Of a stretch of DNA of 64,000 nucleotides, positions 32,568 through 40,464 are shown in pieces. The notes under the pieces were generated by a model, which saw only the letters and a list, made by a program, of their open reading frames with translations, was not told the origin of the DNA and did no database searches. Position numbers and translations under genes: made by a program. The DNA comes from Bacteroidetes bacterium 47-18. Lineage in GTDB: Bacteria > Bacteroidota > Bacteroidia > Chitinophagales > Chitinophagaceae. Location: positions 62,001 to 126,000 of the forward strand of contig MKSF01000013.1 of assembly GCA_001897155.1 (NCBI GenBank). The letters are read 5' to 3'. Position 1 is the stretch's first letter. Each line of letters opens with the position of its first letter.

Positions 32568-35500
32568 ATGTCATCTACATACAAAGAATATAAAAACCTG
32601 AATATGCCTGCTATCGAGCAGGAATACCTGGCACAATGGGCGGCATCCGGTGCTTTCAGGAAAAGCATCACCAACAGGGACGGGCGGCCGCAATTCGTTT
32701 TCTTCGAAGGACCGCCGAGCGCCAACGGTATGCCGGGTATTCACCACGTCATCTCCCGGACACTGAAGGATATGGTATGCCGGTACAAGACCATGAAAGG
32801 CTTCCAGGTTTTACGGAAAGCGGGCTGGGATACCCATGGACTGCCCGTGGAGCTGGGCGTGGAAAAGCAGCTGGGCATTACCAAGGAAGATATCGGGAAG
32901 GTCATCTCCGTAGCCGATTATAACCGGAAATGCAGGACCTCCGTGATGCAGTTCACCGACAAATGGGATGAGCTGACCCAGAAAATGGGCTATTGGGTGG
33001 ACCTCGACCATCCTTATATTACTTATGAGAATAATTATATAGAATCCTTATGGTGGGCCCTAAAGGAATTGTTCCAAAAGGATCTGCTGTATAAAAGTGT
33101 CAGCATCCAGCCCTATTCCCCGGCTGCCGGCACAGGCCTCAGCTCACACGAGCTGAACCAGCCCGGTACCTACAGGGATGTAAAGGACACCTCGGCCACC
33201 GTATTGTTTAAAGCCGTACGGAACGAAGCTGGTGAAAAATTATTTGAAGCTACCGGCGGTGAAGATGCCTATTTTATGGCCTGGACCACTACACCCTGGA
33301 CCCTGCCTTCCAATCTCGGCCTGACCGTCGGACCTAAGATCACCTATTGCGTGGTAAAGACCGTCAACCCCTACACGCAGCAGCAGCAGGTGATCATCCT
33401 TGCGGAAAATCTCTTGTCCAGATACCTGAAAGCGGAAGGAGAAAATGCTCCTTTTGAAGACTATACAGGCGAAAAGGGACAGGCAGCGCCCTGGACGATC
33501 CTGGCACGGTTTTCCGGCAAAGAGCTGGAAGGCCTGCGTTACGAGCAGCTATTGCCCTTTGAAAGCAACAGGCCGGAATTAAGCGGCGGCGACCCTTTCC
33601 GTGTCATCACGGGTGATTTTGTCACCACGGAGGACGGTACGGGTATCGTACATACCGCGCCGGCATTCGGAGCAGACGACTACAAAGTGGGCAAGGCCAA
33701 CAATCTTGGTATAATCTGCCTGGTGGACCGTGAAGGTAAATTCGTGGAAGGCACCGGCGAATACAGCGGCAGATATGTCAAGGATTATAAGAATGAAGCA
33801 GACTATGCCGATGTGAATGTGGACATCAGCGTAGCCTTAAAGCAAAGAGGACAGGCCTTTAAGGTAGAGAAATACGAGCACAGCTATCCTCACTGCTGGA
33901 GAACGGACAAGCCCATCATCTATTACCCGCTGGACGCCTGGTTCATCCGGACCACCGCGGTAAAAGAGGAAATGGTGGCGCTGAACAAGACCATCCGCTG
34001 GAAGCCGCAGGCGACAGGAGAAGGCCGTTTCGGGAACTGGCTGGAGAATATGGTAGACTGGAACCTCTCCCGCAGCCGTTTCTGGGGCACCCCCCTGCCT
34101 ATATGGACCAGCGGGGACGGGGAAAAGAAATGTATCGGCTCCGTTGCGGAATTAAGGGCGGAACTGGAAAAAGCCATAAAGGCGGGTGTGATGCCGGAAG
34201 ATACCGATATTGAAGCAGCCACCCGGGACCTGCACCGTCCTTATGTAGATGATATCGTGCTGGTTTCCGGCAGCGGCCTGCCTATGCACCGGGAAGCAGA
34301 CCTTATAGATGTATGGTTCGATTCCGGCGCCATGCCCTTCGCGCAATGGCATTTCCCTTTCGAGAACCACCAGAAATTCGCGGACAATTACCCTGCTGAC
34401 TTCATAGCGGAAGGCGTGGACCAGACCCGCGGCTGGTTCTATACCCTGCATGCTCTCGGCGCTTTATTGAAAGATTCCATCCAGGATGTCTTAAAAGCAA
34501 ACGGCATACAAGCCGATGATACCCGCTATCCCGGGGTGGCTTATAAATCCGTTATCGCCAACGGCCTGGTGCTGGACAAGAACGGCAATAAGATGAGCAA
34601 GCGCCTGGGCAATGCCGTTGATCCGTTCGAGACCATAGAGCAATACAGCGCAGATGCCACAAGATGGTACCTTATCACCAATGCATCGCCATGGGACAGC
34701 CTGAAATTTGATATTGAGGGCATTAAGGAGGTGCAGCGGAAATTCTTCGGGACCTTATATAATACGTACCAGTTCTTCGCACTATATGCCAATGTGGACG
34801 GCTTCGCCTATAAGGAAGCCCCCATCCCGGTAGCGGAACGCCCGGAAATGGACCGCTGGATCCTGTCTTCTTTAAATACGCTGGTAGCCAGGGTCAATGC
34901 CTTTATGGACGACTACGAGCCTACCCAGGCGGGCAGAGCCATCGAAACATTTGTGGATGAGCACCTGTCAAACTGGTATGTCAGGCTGTCCCGCCGCCGT
35001 TTCTGGAAGGGCGACTACGGCCATGACAAGATCTGCGCCTACCAGACCCTGTACGAATGCCTGGAAACCCTGGCGCTGATGATAGCGCCGGTAGCCCCGT
35101 TCTTTGCCGACTGGCTGTTCCAGAACCTGAATACTGTCACCGGCAGGGACCCGCACCAGTCCATCCATCATACCGACTTCCCGGAAAGCGACCCTTCGCT
35201 GGTGAACCGCGACCTCGAAGAGCAGATGCAACTGGCGCAGGATATCTCCTCCCTGGTGCTGTCCCTCAGGAAAAAAGTGAATATCAGGGTGCGGCAGCCA
35301 TTACAAAAAATCCTGGTACCGGTGGTCAACGATACCATCCGTAACCAGGTAACGCATGTGGCAGACATCATCCTCTCAGAGGTGAATATTAAGGAAATCG
35401 AGTTCCTGGATGCGAGAAATAACTTTATTAACAAAAAGATAAAGCCCAACTTTAAGGTCCTGGGAGCCAAATTAGGCGCTAAAATGAAAGCGGCCGCCCA

Positions 35501-35954
35501 GCTTCTGACTGCACTGGATCAGGATGCGATCACCGCGCTGGAACAGAACGGCTTTACAACCCTGGAAATAGATGAAGAAAATATAAATATATCCTTAGAG
35601 GACGTAGAAGTGCTGGCACAGGACATTCCGGGCTGGTCCGTGGCCTCCAAGGACAGTCTCACCGTAGCGCTGGATATCACTATTACAGATGACCTGAAGC
35701 ACGAAGGAATAGCGAGAGAAGTGGTAAACCGTATTCAGAAGATCAGAAAGGATAAAGATTTGAATTTAACGGATAAAATAGATGTAAAAATCGAAGAATA
35801 TGAAGAGATAAAAGTAGCAATCTTAAAATATTATGATTATATTCGCTCCGAGATTCTTGCTAATGAGATTTTATTAACACATGAAACTCTTAGTGGTGCA
35901 TCAGAAATTGAAGTAGACGATCATCAAATAAAAGTACTAATTATCAAAAAATAA
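32568..35954 (+). CDS. ileS: Isoleucyl-tRNA synthetase, type 2 (IleRS2)
   Basis: An 1128-residue class I synthetase, longer than the ~940-residue type 1 enzyme and matching the type 2 (eukaryote-like) form. The class signature reads GIHH at residues 57-60 within PSANGMPGIHHV, where type 1 has HIGH. The editing domain (CP1) lies in about residues 200-400 (AWTTTPWTLPSN, GTGIVHTAPAFGADD). The KMSKR loop is in NGNKMSKRLGN. The C-terminal region ends with the type 2-style anticodon-binding part (IRKDKDLNLTDKIDV). It charges tRNA-Ile in the cytoplasm. IleRS2 enzymes are typically insensitive to mupirocin. It probably forms an operon with the DksA-like gene, 5 bases downstream. Confidence 0.97.
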   Translation: MSSTYKEYKNLNMPAIEQEYLAQWAASGAFRKSITNRDGRPQFVFFEGPPSANGMPGIHHVISRTLKDMVCRYKTMKGFQVLRKAGWDTHGLPVELGVEKQLGITKEDIGKVISVADYNRKCRTSVMQFTDKWDELTQKMGYWVDLDHPYITYENNYIESLWWALKELFQKDLLYKSVSIQPYSPAAGTGLSSHELNQPGTYRDVKDTSATVLFKAVRNEAGEKLFEATGGEDAYFMAWTTTPWTLPSNLGLTVGPKITYCVVKTVNPYTQQQQVIILAENLLSRYLKAEGENAPFEDYTGEKGQAAPWTILARFSGKELEGLRYEQLLPFESNRPELSGGDPFRVITGDFVTTEDGTGIVHTAPAFGADDYKVGKANNLGIICLVDREGKFVEGTGEYSGRYVKDYKNEADYADVNVDISVALKQRGQAFKVEKYEHSYPHCWRTDKPIIYYPLDAWFIRTTAVKEEMVALNKTIRWKPQATGEGRFGNWLENMVDWNLSRSRFWGTPLPIWTSGDGEKKCIGSVAELRAELEKAIKAGVMPEDTDIEAATRDLHRPYVDDIVLVSGSGLPMHREADLIDVWFDSGAMPFAQWHFPFENHQKFADNYPADFIAEGVDQTRGWFYTLHALGALLKDSIQDVLKANGIQADDTRYPGVAYKSVIANGLVLDKNGNKMSKRLGNAVDPFETIEQYSADATRWYLITNASPWDSLKFDIEGIKEVQRKFFGTLYNTYQFFALYANVDGFAYKEAPIPVAERPEMDRWILSSLNTLVARVNAFMDDYEPTQAGRAIETFVDEHLSNWYVRLSRRRFWKGDYGHDKICAYQTLYECLETLALMIAPVAPFFADWLFQNLNTVTGRDPHQSIHHTDFPESDPSLVNRDLEEQMQLAQDISSLVLSLRKKVNIRVRQPLQKILVPVVNDTIRNQVTHVADIILSEVNIKEIEFLDARNNFINKKIKPNFKVLGAKLGAKMKAAAQLLTALDQDAITALEQNGFTTLEIDEENINISLEDVEVLAQDIPGWSVASKDSLTVALDITITDDLKHEGIAREVVNRIQKIRKDKDLNLTDKIDVKIEEYEEIKVAILKYYDYIRSEILANEILLTHETLSGASEIEVDDHQIKVLIIKK

Positions 35955-35959
35955 TAGTC

Positions 35960-37180
35960 ATGGCTGCAAAATCAAAAACAGTTTCTAAAACCGCGACTAA
36001 AAAGACTGCTGCTGCAAAAACAGTAAAAAGCGCCGCCAAAAAGGTGGCAGCAAAAGCCCCGGCTGCCAAAAAAGCCAGCGGAAAAGCTGTTCCGGCCCCC
36101 GCAAAAGCCAAAGCACCGGCCAAAAAGGCAGCAGCAGTTAAGAAGACTTCCAAAGCAGCAGCAAAGAAACCAGTAACTCCGCCAAAAGCAGCGCCTAAGA
36201 AAGTGACCCCGGTAAAAAAAGCCGCCGTCAAAAAAACAGTACCGGTAAAGAAAGCAGCCAAAGCAACTGTAAAGACAGCCGCTAAAAAAGCCACACCTTC
36301 CAGGCCTGCGCCGGCTAAGGCTGCACCTGCCAAGACCAAAGCGCCGGCCAAAAAGACGGCAGCAGCCAAACCTGCTGAAAAGAAACCGGTCAATAAGGTC
36401 GTTCCCGCAGCTAAGAAAGTACAGCCCGCTGCCAAAAAAGCAAAAACGCAGCCTCCCGTTAAAGAAAAGGCGCCTGCAACAAAAAAAGTAGCGGAGGACT
36501 TAAAAAGAAAAGAGCAGAAAGCGGTCGTAAAAGGCAGCGCAAAGGCTACTGAGAAAAGCGGCAGGGAAGAACCTAAAAAACGCGCCTCCAAAAAGGATAG
36601 TGTAGAGATGCCACCTCCACAATTATCTGCAAGAGAGGAAATTGCGGATGCGTTCATACAAAAGAATACCAGGAAAACATTGAAAAAAGGCGAAGTTGTG
36701 GCATTCAGAGAACTTGGCGATAACAAAAAGAAAACCGAAGAAGATATAATGGAAGAATTTACACCCAAAAGGAAATCAATACTTGATGAACCGGAAACCA
36801 AGGTGCTTAAAAAACGATACAGTGACGAGGAGCTGAATGAATTCAGGGAACTGATCCTTTCCAGGATGGAAAAAGCCAAAAAGGAATTAGTGTATCTTCA
36901 GGGACTCATTACCAGGAAAGATGACGCGGGAACAGCCGATACCGATAATAAATTCAACCACATGGAAGACGGCAGCGGGGCGATGGAAAGGGAGCAGATA
37001 TCCCAGCTTGCCGGCCGTCAGATACAATTCATCAACCACCTTGAAAAAGCATTGATACGTATAGAGAACAAGACATATGGCGTGTGCAGGGTGACAGGTG
37101 AATTGATCGACAAGGCAAGATTAAGGGCGGTACCCCACGCGACATTAAGTATCGAAGCAAAAAATGCCCAAAGAAAATAG
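35960..37180 (+). CDS. TraR/DksA-like protein with a long histone-H1-like N-terminal tail
   Basis: A 406-residue two-part protein. Residues about 1-215 are Lys/Ala/Pro-rich with repeated AKKA, APAK and VKKA motifs, resembling histone H1 or bacterial Hc1 tails; these bind DNA without a fixed fold. Residues about 285-406 match the DksA/TraR family: a coiled-coil (RYSDEELNEFRELILSRMEK, DSELAGRQ-like region) and a C-terminal fold with GVCRVTGELI and RLRAVPHATLS. The four-cysteine zinc site is reduced to one Cys (C376), as is usual for Bacteroidota homologues. Core DksA binds the polymerase secondary channel; that role here is inferred. It follows ileS by 5 bases and ends in a strong hairpin. Confidence 0.88.
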   Translation: MAAKSKTVSKTATKKTAAAKTVKSAAKKVAAKAPAAKKASGKAVPAPAKAKAPAKKAAAVKKTSKAAAKKPVTPPKAAPKKVTPVKKAAVKKTVPVKKAAKATVKTAAKKATPSRPAPAKAAPAKTKAPAKKTAAAKPAEKKPVNKVVPAAKKVQPAAKKAKTQPPVKEKAPATKKVAEDLKRKEQKAVVKGSAKATEKSGREEPKKRASKKDSVEMPPPQLSAREEIADAFIQKNTRKTLKKGEVVAFRELGDNKKKTEEDIMEEFTPKRKSILDEPETKVLKKRYSDEELNEFRELILSRMEKAKKELVYLQGLITRKDDAGTADTDNKFNHMEDGSGAMEREQISQLAGRQIQFINHLEKALIRIENKTYGVCRVTGELIDKARLRAVPHATLSIEAKNAQRK

Positions 37181-37210
37181 TTAAACCGTATAAGAACACA
37201 ATAACACTTC

Positions 37211-37252
37211 AAAGAAAAATGAATGTAGTCGCCGCTACATTCATTTTTCTTT
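37211..37252 (+). terminator. Terminator of the ileS-dksA-like operon
   Basis: Eighteen-base perfect arms AAAGAAAAATGAATGTAG (37211-37228) and CTACATTCATTTTTCTTT (37235-37252) with a 6-nt loop. It lies 30 bases past the stop codon and 18 before the methyltransferase ATG. Confidence 0.8.
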
Positions 37253-37269
37253 AAATACTCCGGTACCAC

Positions 37270-38316
37270 ATGAATGTATTTGTAGCACCCAAAGATGAAT
37301 TATCCGCATTGATCAATGAGCAGGCCAATGTATTATATCAACGGCTGCTGTCCCTCCCGGTAGATACGATCAGCATGCCTGATTTCGCCAAGAATTATTA
37401 CAGGGACAGGCATATAGAACGGCTGTACTTCTCCGTCCAGACCGCCGCGATCATGCTCTGCGACGGTATCAGGATGACCGGGAAGCACTGGAAAGACGTG
37501 GTGGTAATGGAATATGGCGCGGGCATGGGAAGCCTGTACTTGCTTACCAGTATGATAGGATGCAAAGCGGTGATCTATGATGATATAGAGCCCAGGATGA
37601 TGGAAGGAGCACGCAGCGTTGCCGCTTTCCTGGATATAAAGATCGATCATTTCATATGCGGCGACCATCATTACGCCATTGAATACATGAAGCAGCACCA
37701 GGTGCAGTGTGACATCATCCTGAGCCGCAATGTGATAGAGCATATCTATGATCTTGATGACTTTTACGGCAGCATGGCAGCGGCCCAGCCACAGGCGATA
37801 CTGTATTTTTCCACCACCGCCAATTATTATAATCCCTTAATGCGCGCTTTCCACTACTACGTGCACCGGAAGTTTGAAAAGCTCTATGTGCCCCAGCGCA
37901 GGAAGATCATCCGTGACATCTTCCCGGAGATCAGCGAGGCCGACCTGTCCGCACTTTCCAAAGCCACAAGGGGACTTGCCATGCAGGACCTGGAAAAGGC
38001 CGTAACAGCTTTCCGGGACCATAAGATATTGCCGGACCCATCCAGGTTCTACACCAATACCTGCGACCCGGAATCCGGGATGTGGCAGGAGAACCTGTTA
38101 AAGAAATCCGATTACGAACGCATCATAACATCCAGGGGCTACACGCTGATCTACAGGAGCGCCTTCTGGGACACGCATTATTCCGGCAGCTTCAAGAACC
38201 TGATCTCCAAAGGCCTGAATGTGGTCACCAGGGGGCTGGGACCTGATAAGGGCGTCTATACTTCGCCATTCGTGTACATTATAGCGGTACCGGATAAAAA
38301 AGCTCAGGCATTATAA
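37270..38316 (+). CDS. Putative class I SAM-dependent methyltransferase
   Basis: A 348-residue protein with a Rossmann-type methyltransferase core at about residues 75-185. Motif I is VVMEYGAGMGSLYLL (the GAGMG loop), motif II-like IYDDIEPRM, a GDHHYAIEYM segment, and ILSRNVIEHIYD for the motif with IEH. The remaining N- and C-terminal parts are not recognised; the C-terminal FHYYVHRKFEKLYVPQ region may bind substrate. It could act on a small molecule, sugar or lipid. It has a leader of 18 bases after the hairpin at 37252 and overlaps the end of uvrB by 13 bases at its 3' end. Confidence 0.75.
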   Translation: MNVFVAPKDELSALINEQANVLYQRLLSLPVDTISMPDFAKNYYRDRHIERLYFSVQTAAIMLCDGIRMTGKHWKDVVVMEYGAGMGSLYLLTSMIGCKAVIYDDIEPRMMEGARSVAAFLDIKIDHFICGDHHYAIEYMKQHQVQCDIILSRNVIEHIYDLDDFYGSMAAAQPQAILYFSTTANYYNPLMRAFHYYVHRKFEKLYVPQRRKIIRDIFPEISEADLSALSKATRGLAMQDLEKAVTAFRDHKILPDPSRFYTNTCDPESGMWQENLLKKSDYERIITSRGYTLIYRSAFWDTHYSGSFKNLISKGLNVVTRGLGPDKGVYTSPFVYIIAVPDKKAQAL

Positions 38317-38334
38317 CTGCCGAGCTTTTTTTCC
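38295..38334. terminator. Bidirectional terminator spanning two convergent stop codons
   Basis: AAAAAAGCTCAGGCA pairs, with one bulge, with TGCCGAGCTTTTTTT. The stem covers the last codons of the methyltransferase (plus) and of uvrB (minus). Confidence 0.8.
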
Positions 38335-40355
38335 ATATCGAACATCACATCCCGTAACCTGGCAGCCTCCATGAAATCCATATCCTTGGCGGCTCTCTCC
38401 ATAGCCTTCCTGATCCTTCCGATCTCTTTCTGCAACGAAGCTTTTGAAGTGTACTCCACCTGCTCTTCCGCTACCACCTGGCTCACAGGGTCCGTATAAT
38501 AATTGGCAGCCGAAACCGCTGCTTGCTCATCTATACCTTTGATGGCCAGCACCGAGGTCTGCTCCATGATCTGCGCTACCGATTTGCTGACCGTTCTGGG
38601 GGTAATACCATGCTTTTCATTATAAGCGATCTGGATCGCCCTTCTGCGCTCCGTTTCGTCCATCGTTCGCTGCATGCTCTCCGTAATTTTATCCGCGTAA
38701 AAGATCACGCAGCCATCGGCATTACGGGCGGCACGGCCGGCGGTCTGGGTCAGGGAACGGAAATTCCTCAGGAAACCCTCCTTATCCGCGTCCAGGATGG
38801 CAACAAGCGTTACTTCCGGCAGGTCCAGGCCTTCCCGCAGCAGGTTGACGCCCACCAGCACATCAATATTGCCCAGGCGCAGGTCCCTCAATATTTCGAC
38901 GCGTTCCAGGGTGTCCACCCCACTGTGAATATATTTGGAATTGATATTGATTCTTTTGAGGTACTGGTCCAGGTCCTCCGACATCTTCTTGGTCAGCGTA
39001 GTCACCAGTACCCGTTCATTACGCTTCACCCGCTGGTCGATCTCTTCCAGCAGGTCGTCTATCTGGTTGATGGAAGGACGTACCTCGATGGGCGGGTCCA
39101 GCAGGCCTGTGGGACGCACCACCTGCTCAATGAACGCGCCCTCCGTTTTTTCAAGCTCATAGCTGCCGGGAGTGGCTGACACATAGATCACCTGGTTCAG
39201 CAGGCTTTCAAATTCATAGAAATTGAGCGGACGGTTGTCCAGCGCGCTGGGAAGCCGAAAGCCGAACTCCACGAGGTTCAGCTTACGGGACCGGTCACCG
39301 CCATACATGGCGCCTACCTGCGGGATGGTGACATGGCTTTCATCCACCACCAGCAAGAAATCCTTGGGGAAATAATCTATCAGGCAGAAAGGCCGGTCAC
39401 CCGGCTTTCTCCTGTCCAGGAAACGGGAATAGTTCTCGATACCGCTGCAGAACCCGAGCTCCTGTATCATCTCCAGGTCATAGGATACCCTTTCCCTGAT
39501 CCGCTGCGCTTCCAGGGGCTTGCCGTTCTCCAGGAAGTATTGCTCCTGCGCTGTCATCTCCTGCCGTATCTCATGCATGATCTGCTGCATCTGTCCCTGC
39601 GGGGCCACATACATATTAGCCGGGAATATCGCCGCATTCTGCAGCTTCAGGATACGCTTTCCCGTGCCCGGCTCAAACGTCTCAATATTTTCTATCTCAT
39701 CCCCGAAAAAGGTGATGCGGAGCGCATAGGTACCCGCGTCCACATACGGGAGATTAATATCCACCGTATCTCCCTTTACCCGGAACGTGCCTCTTTCAAA
39801 TTCTCCCTGGCTGCGCTGGTACAGTGCGTTGACCAGCTTATGCAGGAAGCTGTTCCTGCTGATCTCATCCCCTACGTTGATACGGACGATGCTGTTCTCA
39901 TATTCGAATGGGTTACCCGTACCATAGATGCAGCTCACGGATGCTACGACAATAATGTCCCTCCTGCCGCTCAGCAGGTCGCTGGTGGTCCTTAAACGGA
40001 GCTTTTCCAGCTCATCATTGATGGCCAGGTCCTTCTCTATATAGGTGTCGGAGGTAGGGATATAGGCTTCCGGCTGGTAATAGTCATAGTAGGACACGAA
40101 GTACTCTACCAGGTTGTCCGGGAAAAACTGCTTCAGCTCCCCGTACAACTGGGCGACAAGGGTCTTGTTATGGGTCAGCACCAACGTGGGCCGCTGGGTG
40201 CGGGCTATCACATTCGCTATCGTAAATGTTTTTCCTGAGCCGGTGACGCCCAGCAGGGTCTGGTGCTCTTCGCCGTTATTCACGCCGTCCACCAGTTGCT
40301 GAATGGCTTTCGGCTGATCACCGGCCGGCTCATATTGACTGTTAAGTTTAAACAT
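38304..40355 (-). CDS. uvrB: Excinuclease ABC subunit B
   Basis: A 683-residue nucleotide-excision-repair helicase. The start is MFKLNSQYEPAGDQPKAIQQ; the frame is open to 40433 but the extra 26 residues do not fit the family. Walker A is GVTGSGKT. The beta-hairpin that probes damage is in YVSYYDYYQPEAYIP, and later helicase motifs are VDESHVTIPQ, NVGVNLLREGLDLP-like VGVNLLREGLDLPEV and QTAGRAARN. The UVR domain (about residues 640-680: LQKEIGRIRKAMERAAKDMDFMEAA, identified by its ends) binds UvrC. uvrA and uvrC are not in the window. A TAACTTTG element lies 7 bases upstream, implying a nearly leaderless mRNA. Confidence 0.97.
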   Translation of the reverse strand: MFKLNSQYEPAGDQPKAIQQLVDGVNNGEEHQTLLGVTGSGKTFTIANVIARTQRPTLVLTHNKTLVAQLYGELKQFFPDNLVEYFVSYYDYYQPEAYIPTSDTYIEKDLAINDELEKLRLRTTSDLLSGRRDIIVVASVSCIYGTGNPFEYENSIVRINVGDEISRNSFLHKLVNALYQRSQGEFERGTFRVKGDTVDINLPYVDAGTYALRITFFGDEIENIETFEPGTGKRILKLQNAAIFPANMYVAPQGQMQQIMHEIRQEMTAQEQYFLENGKPLEAQRIRERVSYDLEMIQELGFCSGIENYSRFLDRRKPGDRPFCLIDYFPKDFLLVVDESHVTIPQVGAMYGGDRSRKLNLVEFGFRLPSALDNRPLNFYEFESLLNQVIYVSATPGSYELEKTEGAFIEQVVRPTGLLDPPIEVRPSINQIDDLLEEIDQRVKRNERVLVTTLTKKMSEDLDQYLKRININSKYIHSGVDTLERVEILRDLRLGNIDVLVGVNLLREGLDLPEVTLVAILDADKEGFLRNFRSLTQTAGRAARNADGCVIFYADKITESMQRTMDETERRRAIQIAYNEKHGITPRTVSKSVAQIMEQTSVLAIKGIDEQAAVSAANYYTDPVSQVVAEEQVEYTSKASLQKEIGRIRKAMERAAKDMDFMEAARLRDVMFDMEKKLGSYNA

Positions 40356-40361
40356 ACTATA

Positions 40362-40369
40362 CAAAGTTA
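40362..40369 (-). promoter_or_regulatory. Putative -7 element for uvrB
   Basis: TAACTTTG on the minus strand, with a possible -33 TTG at 40389-40387 (17-base spacing). Transcription would start within a few bases of the ATG. Confidence 0.5.
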
Positions 40370-40464
40370 GGGCAAATAGGCACACGCAATTCCTTCTTAC
40401 CATATTCTTAGGAATCCGCACGCCCCCCGGCAAGAACAGCCGCCACTGACAGTACAGGCAGCGC

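Noticed and set aside
35168-35470. 100-residue minus-strand frame inside ileS
   Set aside because: Lies antisense to the C-terminal part of ileS, whose reading frame is uninterrupted.
35944-36879. Long minus-strand frame opposite the Lys/Ala-rich tail of the DksA-like gene
   Set aside because: The translation is Phe/Ala/Leu-rich and mirrors the AAG/GCC codons of the real gene; it is a composition shadow.
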